Assembly: GCA_015680905.1 (NCBI GenBank)
Contig: CM027381.1
Location: 60,392,501 to 60,456,500 of the forward strand
Source: Coptis chinensis
Lineage: Eukaryota; Streptophyta; Magnoliopsida; Ranunculales; Ranunculaceae
Direction: 5' to 3'
Length of the DNA stretch: 64,000 nt
Program-made: the position numbers and the translations under genes
Shown here: in pieces, positions 10,403 through 20,471 of the stretch
Layout of the letters: every line of letters starts with the position of its first letter
Position numbering within the stretch: position 1 is the first letter of the stretch
Notes under the pieces: generated by a model
What the model was told of the DNA's origin: nothing
Databases searched by the model: none
Seen by the model: only the letters and a program-made list of their open reading frames with translations

Positions 10403-12274
10403 GTGACTCCACCTGTCACTCCACTATCTGTTACCAAGCCAACCGAACCCGAAAGAAGAGAACCGATATTGAAGAATCCGCCAGCACCGTTAATTTCGAA
10501 ACTAGTGAATACCAGAAAAGATGACCAGTACAAGGAGATTTGCGATGTATTTCAAAATTTGCATTTTAATATCCCATTTCTAACCGCCATCAAGAAAGTC
10601 CCCTCGTATGCCAAGTTCCTGAAATATCTAGTAAAGAAAAAGACCAACATTCCGAAAGAAGCTTTTCTCGCTCAAAGATGTTCATCGTACCTACAGAATC
10701 AAGCGGTTGTGAAACTAAAAGATCCTGGAAGTCCAACTGTTATATGCAGAATTGGAGATTCTTTGGAGGAGCAAGCTTTATTAGATTTGGGTGCTAGTGT
10801 GAATATTCTACCATATTTCGTCTACGATAAGTTAGGCTTGAAGGATCTAAAACTGACTGATGTTACTTTACAGTTCGCAGATAGATCAGTAAAGATACCT
10901 AAAGGAATCATTAAAGACGTCATAGTCAAGATCAAAGATTTCTATTATCCGGTTGATTTCATAGTACTCAACACAACACCTACATCTGGTAGGCAGATAC
11001 CAATCATTCTAGGCAGACCATTCTTGGCCACTGCAAATGCACTCATCAACTGTCGAAACGGTAATATGACGTTATCCTTTGGTAATATGAAAGTCGAGAC
11101 CAATGTTTTCCATATATTATAGCAACCACAGGAGGTGTGTGCTGTGAACGAGGTATGCATGATTGAAGCATTAGCACAGGACTATCTGACTCATTCATAT
11201 CCTGCTGACGAGTTGTTGAAAGCTCTGACAGACTTAGACTGTGAGGAACTTAATGTCGAGGCAATCAATGCGATTTCGGATTCATCACCTGTCATGGATG
11301 ACAGCAAGTTCAGAGAAAAGTTTGAATCGCCTAAGCCTGATGGACCATCTAAAGAGCTTAAGAAGGAGCTGCCTAAGCTAGAATTGAAGCCTTTGCCATC
11401 TACACTCAAGTATGTTTTCTTGGGAGATTTGGGAACCTACCCAGTAGTCATTGCATCAGATTTGACTGAGGAGCAGGAATCCAGGTTAGTAGTACTTTTA
11501 AAGGAATACAAGTCAGCTATAGGTTGGACAATTGATGATATCAAGGGGATCAGCCCTATGATAGTTCAACATAGGATTCATTTAGAAGAGGATTCCAAGA
11601 CTTCTAAGCAACCACAGAGGAGGCTTAATCCGAAGATGAAGGAAGTAGTTTGAGAAGAGGACGTCAAACTCCTTAATGCCAACATTATCTACCCTATTTC
11701 TGATAGTCAATGGGTTAGTCCAGTTCAAGTTGTGCCAAAGAAGTCCAGAACCACAGTAATTGAGAACGAGAACAATGAGTTGATTCCAACCAGGATTCAG
11801 ACTGGATGGAGAGTTTGTATCGATTACAGGAAGTTGAATAGCGCATCGAGGAAAGATTATTTTCCATTGCTTTTCATCGATCAAATGTTAGAAAGATTAG
11901 CTGGACAAGCTTACTACTACTTTCTTGATGGTTACTCAGGATATTTTCAGATCCATATTCACCCTGAGGACCAAGAGAAGACCACATTCACATGTCCTTT
12001 TGAAGATTGTCTGCACCATCTCTCCTTAGTCCTTAAAAATTTGTTACGATACCAACTTAGTTACAATCGGGAAAAGTGCCACTTCATGGTAAAGGAAGGG
12101 ATAGTGTTGGGTCACCAAGTTTCAAAGGAAGGAATTCTAGTAGATCAAGAGAAAATGTCTACAGGAAGTAAGCTAGGTTACTGTAAGAATTGCCATTCTG
12201 AAACTTGTCCTGGGTTACAGCCATTAAGAGAAAATTGTTGGTACAAGGTATACTTTTGTCAATCACATCTTTGA
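10403..12274 (+). pseudogene. Protease and truncated reverse transcriptase of G
   Basis: A single frame with only two stops, TAG at 11120 and TGA at 11651. Protease: DLGASVNILPY at residues 128-136 with intact catalytic Asp, and IILGRPFLATANALINC. RT: the Athila N-terminus LKPLPSTLKYVFLGD, AIGWTIDDIKGISP, RIHLEEDSKTSKQPQRRLNP, then GWRVCIDYRKLN, FIDQMLERLAGQ, FLDGYSGYFQIHI and TTFTCPF. At about 12000 the frame jumps from TCPF to EDCLHHLSLVLK, leaving out the MPFGLCNAP segment and the F/YMDD catalytic box. It resumes at KCHFMVKEGIVLGH and then degenerates. Integrase and RNase H are absent. The RT could not have been active even before the stops. Confidence 0.88.
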
Positions 12275-12328
12275 GAGAGATTGGGGAAGAATTCCTACAA
12301 AGTGGAACCTAGTGAGTAGGAATACTAG

Positions 12329-12458
12329 TCTTGAGGATCTGACTATAAAGGACTCAAAAGTCTTGAGGATCTGACTATAAAGGACTCAAAAGTCTTGAGA
12401 ATCTGACTTTAAAAGACTCACATTACGTCTTGGGGATCTGACGTAAAAGGACCTAAAA
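12329..12458 (+). repeat. 32-bp tandem repeat, four copies
   Basis: Units begin at 12329, 12361, 12393 and 12428 with consensus AGTCTTGAGGATCTGACT followed by ATAAAGGACTC. AGTCTT and AAGGACT can pair, so each unit can fold as a small hairpin in RNA. Single copies of the same motif occur in Ath1 elements downstream of their protease frame (see findings). Confidence 0.85.
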
Positions 12459-14298
12459 GTTTGTTTCTTGAACTAATTCTGATATTCGGCATCAATGGTA
12501 ATATCCTACCTTTTTCTCATCCATTTCATTTACTTCTTTATACATTGAGGTCAATGCATGCATAAGGGGAGGGTGTACTTGAGAAATGAATTTCGAAAGT
12601 TAGTTTTCAAAAACAAAAATATTTTTGTTTCTATATCAGTAGCATGAGAAAAATAAATTTTAATGATGAGTCTGGGATATATATTCTATACTGCTTAGTG
12701 TTGAGTTTGTTAGATAGTTAATATTATTGATTTCATTACCGCTTAGACTATTTATTATGCTCAGACATAGTTCTTGTTGATAGAATTCTTTATCAAGGCA
12801 CCACCATAATACTTGGTCAATTTTGTGTACTTTTGCTAGAAGAGAGATTTAAACCCCTAGTAAACTGGAAGTAGAATTTTTTTGACTTAGCTAGTGAGAC
12901 TTGAACTTTATACCCATTCTTTGGAGAGTTCTTACGAAAAATCCGAGTCTTAGTGACTCAACATCTCTCAGTTCTTTATGTCATTGTAATATAGTCTCAT
13001 TATTTGTTGATTGGGTTAATCACGAAGTAACATCAACTGGGGAGATAGCCATTAGGTCTTGTAGTCTATTCGAAACAGAGTATCATACTGATAAGTCAAG
13101 TAGTTAACCCATTCAACCTTTATCCCACCTAGTAGGACCATCATGTTAAACCCTTTTGAGCCTTACAATAAGCCATTTTCTTTCATAAAACCCTTTACCC
13201 GTCACCCAACTCCAGATAAGGAGTATAGACAAAATCTTTATCAACTATACCCATATGTTTCTGAGAATACGAGGGGCACAAAGAGGAAGAAATAGCACAA
13301 AAGGAAGATTACAAGGAAATACCAGAGAGATACAATGAAGACCATCATTCTTTTCTAAGTGAAAGAAGCTAGAAGAAAAGAAGCATATCCAGTACTAATC
13401 AAGGATATACCACTGATTTTAAAAAAAAAGTTCAACAGAATTAATGGAAAAGCTAAGACAAAGGAATAATTTTCTCTGCAATACAGAATTTGAAGAAATC
13501 TTCCAAAGAATGAAGCAAAACCCTTAATGTTTTTCAGAAACAACCTTAGAATCCTTTTTACCTTTCCTTCATAAACAAATACCAAAGCCAAGTTACAACC
13601 CATGACTTATGACTACAGTATGGTACAAAGTCTAGAATAGGTGAGAGGATGCTAAAGTGAAGGACCTGACACTTCATATGTGATTGACATTCTTTCCATG
13701 AGACTACTTTTATTCAGAAGTCTGTTTTTCAAGGTAGTATGTGGGATGTTCGTATGCATTATTCTTTTCCCCAAATACATGAGGTAAAGTAGTAGACCAT
13801 CTTCTGAGAGATTCTTTTCTGAGAGTATGACCGGTGAGGATTGAAAGTCGAGATTATCAACCTATGGTAAACTAGGGATTCCGTTTCTTGGATTGGAGAG
13901 TATAGGAGATTGACTAAGTACACACATAAGCCTTGATTGAGAATTTTGTCAATTTTTACTATCTCCCATCATAATCTATGAGTCTTTGCAGTAATGTAGT
14001 TAGCAATGGAGACCGTCTGTTGGAGTAAGCACTAAACGGGTAAGGAATTTCTCTCTCTGAAAAATGCTATCATTCTTGAACATGCTATTAATTGATTTTG
14101 TGGGTATATCACCTGAAAACCCTCATGAGACTATAACTAGTATTTTTTGGGGAACTTAAAGGTTTAAAGCCTTGTTGCATATGGTAAATGTAATGGCGAT
14201 GCCTGCGAAAATAAGTTAAGATTTTATTTTTGTTATTAGGATGTGATTTTGATCACTTATTTATTTATTTTATCTTATTTTCTAAGAGACTAGCAAAA
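12459..14298 (+). other. 3' noncoding region of G
   Basis: About 1.8 kb between pol and purine tract with no conserved frame. It aligns with 23425-25330 of H in reverse orientation. It holds a purine-rich AAGGGGAGGGTG at about 12564-12575 and, 150-190 bp before the LTR, the block CCTCATGAGACTATAACTAG, a decayed version of the hairpin conserved in H, A and D. Confidence 0.7.
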
Positions 14299-14314
14299 GG
14301 CTAGTTGGGAGTTG
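14299..14314 (+). other. Polypurine tract of G
   Basis: GGCTAGTTGGGAGTTG directly before the 3' LTR would prime plus-strand DNA synthesis. H has the same sequence in reverse next to 23408. It is less pure than usual because of internal pyrimidines. Confidence 0.6.
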
Positions 14315-15884
14315 TGATAAGTGCTCAAAAAATGCTATTTAACTCTCGATTATGCCTCTTATTTAGCCATCTTAGTGGACTAATAGTGTTTGTAAATTAT
14401 GTTTTATGATTCTACAGGTCAAAGAGAGAGTTTTGTGGAATATTAGAGAAAAAGGGGTAAAATGGAGCAATTCGGAGCATTAATGATCACATGGGAAGCC
14501 CGTGGACAATCATGGAGAAGGCCAAGGAATTGGAGCAATTAAAGATGTGACTTTGACTTATTTTAAAACCTATTTGGAAGCCCAAGGCCAAAGGATTTGT
14601 AGCTTGGACCAAAGCCTGCAAAAGAGGATAAAAGGATAGAACAGAAGCGACAAAATCGGCTAACGCGTCTGGGACGCATGGATCGAGTGTCCAGACGCAT
14701 TGCTTGCATCTGAGATGCATGAATAGTGCATGTAGTCACATGAATCAACACTGTAGCCAATTCCTTCTCAGTTTTGGAGACGAAGTTGGACTCTGAAAGA
14801 AGTCTATTTGTATTAGGAAACAAATGATAGTTTGGAATGCCTCTAGAGCTCATTGTAACCTCTATAAATAGAGGACACTCCTCATGTAATTTGCCAAATC
14901 ACTTATATTCTTGTTTCCAAAACTTGAGGCAGAGAGAGACTAATAATAAAAGATCGGTTTTAACTAGCTGAGTCTTAATAAATTAGTCTTTCTAGGCTTA
15001 TGTTCTTCGACTGTTCTTCTTCTCGTTCTTCGTGTTCTTCCTTCTTTATGGAAGGCTAATCTTCTCCTTCAAGGGAGGAGATGAAGCCAGTGCTTAAGGT
15101 TTAATGATTCTTTTGGTTCATGGTGTTCTTCAATCAGGTTAGTTCTTTATGTTTTTAATTATTAGTTTAATTGCCCACACCAGGGGATGGAAGTATAGAA
15201 TAGGTTTTATGTTTTGCAATATTAATATCATGCTAGTGTTCTTTACTTTTCTTCTAGTAGTATAGTTCTTTAGAGTTAGGGAAGTATTCTTTGTATTGCC
15301 TTAGAAAGGGTAGCATAGGGAGTGGCTGCCTAGGGAAAGTATTCTCTGTGTTTGCATTAAGTGGTGATTCATTGAATGACCACCCTATTAGGAAGTACTC
15401 CTTAATGTTGCTCTTGGTAATACATTGAATGGCTGCCCGAGCTTACATAAAAGGAAAGACGATATTAATAGCATAAACATAGGAACAACCTTAAGTAGAG
15501 TTAATTGTTAACGATGTTTCGTCCAAGAGGGCATCGGCACTAGCTCGATTGCCTAATTGTAGTCTACTTGTAAGAACAACCATGAAGTAGAAGGTCATAG
15601 ATTAAAAGTATTGGTGGATTCTAATATCTTGAATTCCCTCTCTTATAAATTCTCAATAGTTTAGTTAATTTTGTTTAGTTTAGCATTAAAATCTAAAATC
15701 TCTACAATCATTGTTTTTAATCCCTTAAACCCCATTTCCAGTCCTGTCTTTCACATAACATACACTTAAAAATAGAACGATATCCTACTCATTCTTTACT
15801 TATTGAGGGATAATTAAGTTTTGATACGCTTCTATTTTGTTCAACGACCATACACCATCTACATACACAAAAAGAGGCAAGGTC
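14315..15884 (+). repeat. 3' LTR of Ath2 element G
   Basis: 1570 bp from TGATAAGTGCTC to AAGGTCA, the complete reference LTR of the Ath2 family here. The U3 carries CpG palindromes at 14661-14722, a TATA box at 14863 and poly-T/TTCTTC-rich sequence near 15010-15050. The R/U5 half matches 7315-8039. Confidence 0.93.
14861..14873 (+). promoter_or_regulatory. TATA box of the G LTR
   Basis: TCTATAAATAGAG lies about 550 bp into the LTR and about 140 bp after the CpG palindrome cluster. It is conserved in all four Ath2 LTRs. Confidence 0.75.
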
Positions 15885-15944
15885 AGAATGCACAAACTCA
15901 ATTAGTTAAAAAAAACTAACTCACAAACAAATAGCCCATGTCCT

Positions 15945-16170
15945 CTCGTGCAAATCACACAACTAGTGAACAGATAGCATTAGCAATCCATAAGCAAAAT
16001 GTGTTTGTTCACCAACAATAATAGTAAGTTCAGTAATAATAGGCTTTGAATTAAAAGTCAATTCGGATAAAACAAATTCATAAACCCGTACAAATTCCTC
16101 GTCCGTTAATTCTTCGTCTTTTATTTCTTCTTCTTTTAATAATGATTTGAATTTATCTAGTATTGGGGAT
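15945..16170 (-). pseudogene. PCF11-like (polyadenylation/cleavage factor) gene fragment
   Basis: On the minus strand about 70 codons read ILDKFKSLLKEEE ... FVRVYEFVLSELTFNSKPII and then TELTIIVGEQ. This matches the start of the CID domain of plant PCF11-like proteins (PCFS4 type), which bind the RNA polymerase II C-terminal domain in 3'-end formation. After GEQ the frame is lost by one base; in the shifted frame IANAIC is readable, as expected for this family, and then a stop follows. A TGA precedes the segment and there is no start codon, so it is a captured or relic exon. The family match is from memory of the motif. Confidence 0.7.
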
Positions 16171-16246
16171 CATACTGGTTTTTAAATTAACATTGTTTCT
16201 GTTGTTGGCATCTCTCTCCTTAACCAAATTACACTCTCGTTACCTC

Positions 16247-16827
16247 CGCAACCGAATCCCTCGACCGTCGCTCTCTTCATCCCGATTTCCCTTACGCGCT
16301 ACTCTCCATTTGCTCCGGTAATTTTATTTAAACCATAACTAAATTTCATACTAATTTTACCAATACTATATTAATTCAACTGTTTCTTTTTTTTATTTAA
16401 TAACCAGGTGGTGATAATCAAGGACAAATAATTGTTCCTGCTGCTTATTTAAAAAACATTACTATGCATAATGCTGGCGTGGCTAAAGTTAGTGTGGAGT
16501 TCAAGAATTGCCTCGTTCATGCTATGCTTTTGGCTGAACTAGCTGTGCTAAAAGTCTTGGTTGAAGCTGTAAGTAATATTTTGTCCTCTAATTACAATGA
16601 GAACCTCGTATAGTCATTTCGTTATTGGATTTGAATGTGTTTTTAAATTTGCAGTTTTGGAGTATAGTTGTGAAAGAATTTGTTAAGGAGAATTCATGGG
16701 CCTGAACTTGTACCTGAATTGCGGAATGTTCTTCAGAATAGTAATTTTGTTAGTGGAAATGTAGATTCTCAGTGGAAAACGGTTAATGCCCTTACGGTGC
16801 TTAAGTAAATTCTTAGGCCTGTCCAGG
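16247..16827 (+). pseudogene. Importin-beta-like ARM/HEAT gene fragment, three exons
   Basis: Three exon-like blocks with GT..AG borders: about 16247-16317 (HPDFPYALLSICSG), 16409-16569 (NQGQIIVPAAYLKNITMHN, ending KVLVEA before GTAAGT) and about 16655-16827 (FWSIVVKEFVKENSW, then PELVPELRNVLQNSNFVSGN and QWKTVNALTVLK). The A-YLKN motif and the order match the N-terminal domain of importin-beta family nuclear transport receptors. One extra base after the ENSW codons shifts the frame and a TAA replaces the next codon after TVLK, so it is dead. No start or later exons were found. Introns are kept, so this is not a retrocopy. Confidence 0.65.
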
Positions 16828-16897
16828 TACTTAATAGTGGCTTCTTTTATGGATAAGACTCTATGTGTTGATACTTGATACATATTTGAGTCTACAT

Positions 16898-17699
16898 TAG
16901 GGGTGGGAATTTGGCCCTAACGACCCTAACCCGGCCCTGACCGACCCGACCCTAAGCCCTATAAAGCCCTCACAACTAAAGCCCTCATAGAGTTTAGGGC
17001 AGGGCCGGCCCGGCCCTAATGCCATATAGGACAGGGCTAGGGCTAAGATTCTGAAACATAGGCCCGACCCTAACCAAGCCCTAGTTATAGTTTCACACTT
17101 TCATTATAAATACACATATCATAATTGTCTAACTCTTTGTTAAATATTTTCAATTAAAATAACATTGTCTTTTGTAATTTATCACTTACATCCAAGAATA
17201 CATCTAATAACTTGTCTTATATAACAAAAATTTGTCAACCTAGCAGCCATGAAAAACAATGAGCACTAGCCTAATAAAAAATAAGACTTTATTCCTTATT
17301 TGATCATCAAATCAAAGTCTAGAACTTATTATTCTCAATTTCTTTTCCCACTTATTTCTTATAAATTATAGTTTTATTCACATCCAAGCCAAGTCTAGAA
17401 CTAAAGGTTTCCTTCCACACCATTAAAGCGAAATACAGAACAGAAATTTGTAACACAGAAACCCAAAAACAACTTTTGTCTGAAAAATAACATTTGTAAA
17501 AAGAAGAAAATGTATAGGCCCGACCCTAAAGCCTTTAAAGAGGGCTTAGGGTAGGGTCAGGGCTTGAGATTTAGACTTGTGACCCTGCCCGACCCGACCC
17601 TATGCTGACTTTAGGGCCGGGCCGACCCGATCTTAATATCTGAAGGGCTTTAAATGGTTAGGGCCAGGCTATCCCGACCCGGCCCATTGCCCACCCCTA
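16898..17699. mobile_element. Non-autonomous hAT element (MITE)
   Basis: An 802-bp element bounded by inverted repeats TAGGGGTGGG / CCCACCCCTA and flanked by the perfect 8-bp duplication GTCTACAT (16890-16897 and 17700-17707), diagnostic of the hAT superfamily. Both subterminal regions are packed with GACCCGACCC and GGCCCTAA words in opposite orientation. The centre is AT-rich with no transposase frame. It sits 70 bp after the importin-like fragment, probably in its former intron. Confidence 0.93.
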
Positions 17700-17707
17700 G
17701 TCTACAT

Positions 17708-18581
17708 GGCATACGAGTGCATGAAGGAATGAGTTACTGTTTTCTCTTAATATTTAATCCAAGTCCTTTACGAGTACATAAACTATACTTTTGTACAAAT
17801 CTCGCTCTACCACGACTCTCTTTCTCTCCCTCTCTTCACTTGTGCTTCTAGGGTTTCCAAGTTCTAATACCAGTAGGGATTATTGCTCTTAGCTCTCCCA
17901 CAAATCTCTCCTCTTCAACTCAAAATCGGCGTTGAAGTAGTACCAGTAGCTCTTTGAAAATCGGAGATTGTGGTTGGTAAAAGAATCTAAACAGACGAGG
18001 TTAGTTGATTGTCTTCTTCCTCTTTGCAATTGAGTGAATTCCTTTTTCAGGAACAAGTGAGACACACACCCTCTCTCCCCTATTGCAAGAATAATCGTCA
18101 CACGCAAGGTATAATTTTTCATTTAATTTGTTGTTTGCATTTATTTCTTTAGTACAATTTAAACTGTTAAATTAAAATTTTGTGCGATTCTTTCCTAGTT
18201 TTGTATTTTTCATATTATCTACTGTTTGCAGGTTAAATTTTTTGTTGATTTTGGTGTTAGAAAGACGGAAAATTTTACTTCACCAACATGAATATTATCG
18301 AAATTTTATTGAGTAACCGAATTATTATGAACAAGTAGGAAAACTATTTTTAGGAATCGTACCTTAAAATTTTTACCGATTCGATTTAATGAACTGCAAA
18401 AATCAACCGTAGGGAAAGATAGAGAGACTGCATTAGAGTTGTTTTGCATGTACAAAGTTTGTTTAGCATGTATGTTCAAAGTTTTTATCTCCTTGTTTGG
18501 AAAACAAACCGTTCCAAGTTCATGTCCAGACTTTGAATTGGAATTTGGTTTTTTGTTATGAGGTGTGGGGGATGCATGTAG
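17708..18581. other. Unassigned single-copy-like sequence
   Basis: No transposon ends or convincing frames. A pyrimidine-rich stretch with CTAGGGTTT at about 17849 resembles a plant 5' untranslated region with a telo-box, and several TTTGCAG/TTTCAG acceptor-like sites occur (about 18050 and 18230). It may be the upstream part of the exon-like segments that follow. Confidence 0.35.
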
Positions 18582-19763
18582 ATGCTAAAGTGGAATTATT
18601 TGGGATTCTTGAGTCTTAGACTGGTTTATTATTTACCCAAGATTGAAGAAGACACATGTTGTTTATTGCCGAATGTGAACGTTCATGAGGATCCTGAACT
18701 TGCATCGTTAATTGTCAAAGTTGTTCGGACGATTGTTAGTTATGCTTTCAAGAGCTGGAAAAAGAAAGATGCAGTGTCTAAGAGAGAGCTGTCTTTGGTT
18801 CATCAGGCTAGACCGTGGTTTAGTTTCTAACTTTTTTAATATATTTTTTATTTGGAATGGCAAAACAAGTTACTAACGTTATTCTTATAACAAATCTTTA
18901 GGCTTCTTGATTCCAAGACGTTTGATAGATTGCACTCCTCGCTTGTCATGAATCTTTACAATTGCAATGTGCTCATATTAGAGGAGGATGCATGTTTAGA
19001 CGGAGATTTAGTAGACCGGATTTGTATGACAACCTTTACAAAACATCTCAAGTCATTTGCCAAGGATCATTTACTCGTGGTATTGCAGAATTTGTTTTTT
19101 TTCCTCTCTCTCTCATATTACTCCATGCATTGCAGAATTTGTTTTTTTTCCTCTCTCTCTCATATTACTCCATGCTTTTTGAGGACCTTGTAACTTTGGA
19201 GTTTGCTATATATAGAGAGCCAACAACATATTCGTGGTGGGGATGATCTTCTATACTTGAATGATGTGCTTCGTTCATTAGCAGATTATTTTCATGGTGG
19301 ATCCAACAGTTGTGTATCATGTGAGTGTTTTGTAAGTTGCAAGCATGAGTATGGAAGGGTTTCTTTTATTTCATACTTAAAGGCTTTGACATTCTTCTGT
19401 CATCCGATTGCGGAATTAGTCACTAGCTCAAGCAATACTCTTCTCCCTGAGAAGAAATTTCCTACATTTTCTCCCAACCTGACTTTTATTCTAGATGTAT
19501 TCCAACAATATTTTGATTCTTGCCATACTCATTTCAGGTATCTCCTTGGTCACTTTTTGGTACATTTATTCTTGTTCACAACACTCGTGATATTTTTCAT
19601 AATAGCCTTATGTTCTAACCTTGTTGTTTCTTATATTCTAGATAAAAAAATTTAGCCATAAAAAGGCTTTCACCGACAAGGAGATAAATGAAGTTCGAAT
19701 GGATTTGGTTAAGTTCATCCAAGAATGTATTATGAACTATCTTCAAGACGAAGATGAACCATA
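18582..19763 (+). pseudogene. Unidentified plant gene fragment, several exon-like blocks
   Basis: I do not recognise the protein. Coding-like stretches are 18640-18825 (NVHEDPELASLIVKVVRTIV, then VHQARPWF), joined by a plausible GT..AG intron to about 18901-19080 (LLDSKTFDRLHSSLVMNLYN ... DGDLVDRICMTTF). Next come about 19225-19536 (DDLLYLNDVLRSLADYFHGG ... FILDVFQQYFDSCHTHF) and a last block to 19763 (HKKAFTDKEINEVRMDLVKF ... QDEDEP, TAA). Composition is that of an ordinary helical cytosolic or nuclear protein. Frames change between blocks and the first exons are absent, so it is either the 3' end of a real gene or a captured fragment. Confidence 0.4.
19082..19175. repeat. 47-bp tandem duplication
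   Basis: Two adjacent copies of a 47-bp unit that starts ATTGCAGAATTTG and contains poly-T and CTCTCTCTC, beginning at 19082 and 19129. They differ little or not at all. The duplication falls in an intron-like stretch of the unidentified gene fragment and suggests recent slippage. Confidence 0.9.
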
Positions 19764-20099
19764 AGGTTGAAGACATATGTGAGTGATCGACTTTGACAAG
19801 ATTAGGTTATTTTTTCATTTGGATTTGGATTAGGTTGATTAAATTTATATGAATTAGATGGGAAATGTGTTATTTACTTCATTACGTTTTATGATTAAGT
19901 ACAAATATATATTGGTTATCCAAGGGGATTAGAATGTTTCAATGAAATTAGCAATATATACGAGTGTTACTTGAAATTTAATGGATCATATTTAGGTGTG
20001 TAGTTTATTGCAGGTCTCCAATTTTGTAAGTTTTCATATATATTCACGTTTTTTTTAATATATATATATTACGGTTTTACCCAAACCGTTATGAATAAT
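19764..20099. other. AT-rich intergenic sequence
   Basis: Follows the stop codon of the last exon-like block. It contains AATAAA-poor, T-rich DNA and a TATATATATA run at about 20061-20070. No feature can be supported. Confidence 0.3.
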
Positions 20100-20363
20100 G
20101 GTACTTTTTATAACCGTTAAAAAGGATGAATGCATAACAATTTATTTAAAACCATCACAAATGATGTGATTTGTTGTGACGGTTTTTGAGCAGTTGTTAC
20201 TATTTTTTATTGTAGAGAGAGGCTAGTCTGGAACAAATATTTGTGACGGTTTTAGGAAAAAAATAAATGACTATCACTCCGTCACGGTTTGGGAAAAAAA
20301 AAGTGACAAAAGACTTTTTGTGACTATTTTTAACAGTGATATAAAGTCTTTTTTCTTGTAGTG
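20100..20363. mobile_element. Terminal fragment of a CACTA (En/Spm) transposon
   Basis: The right border reads TTTTTTCTTGTAGTG at 20349-20363, the reverse complement of the common plant terminus CACTACAAGAAAA. Inward of it are several subterminal words GTGACGGTTTT and CCGTCACGG in both orientations, as in CACTA elements. The left border and transposase are not visible here. The captured-gene segments to the left could be cargo of this element. Confidence 0.6.
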
Positions 20364-20471
20364 CAAAGGTAAATTTCTATCCAAAACCGTGGACACCCCT
20401 TATTCCCCTGCGCGTGGGTGTTCGCAGTTCGTAAATCATTCGGTGCAACCATAACGGTTCCTACAAAACCG

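Larger units (their letters stand above)
7315..15884 (+). mobile_element. Ath2 element G, Gag-Pro-RT copy
   Basis: Plus-strand Athila-type Ty3/gypsy element. Order: remaining 3' part of the 5' LTR, primer site, leader, Gag with zinc knuckle, protease, partial reverse transcriptase, a tandem-repeat tract, a long 3' noncoding region, purine tract and a complete 3' LTR. RNase H and integrase are absent and the RT catalytic segment is deleted. The first 846 bp or so of the 5' LTR should lie left of element F, outside the window. The 5 bp after the 3' LTR (GAATG, 15885-15889) are the expected target duplication, not checkable here. Confidence 0.9.

Noticed and set aside
17654..17851. 65-codon plus frame
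   Set aside because: Starts inside the hAT terminal region and crosses the target duplication; no family match.
20364..20471. GC-rich 100-bp stretch between CACTA end and I LTR
   Set aside because: No inverted repeat, duplication or frame that would define a feature; origin unclear.
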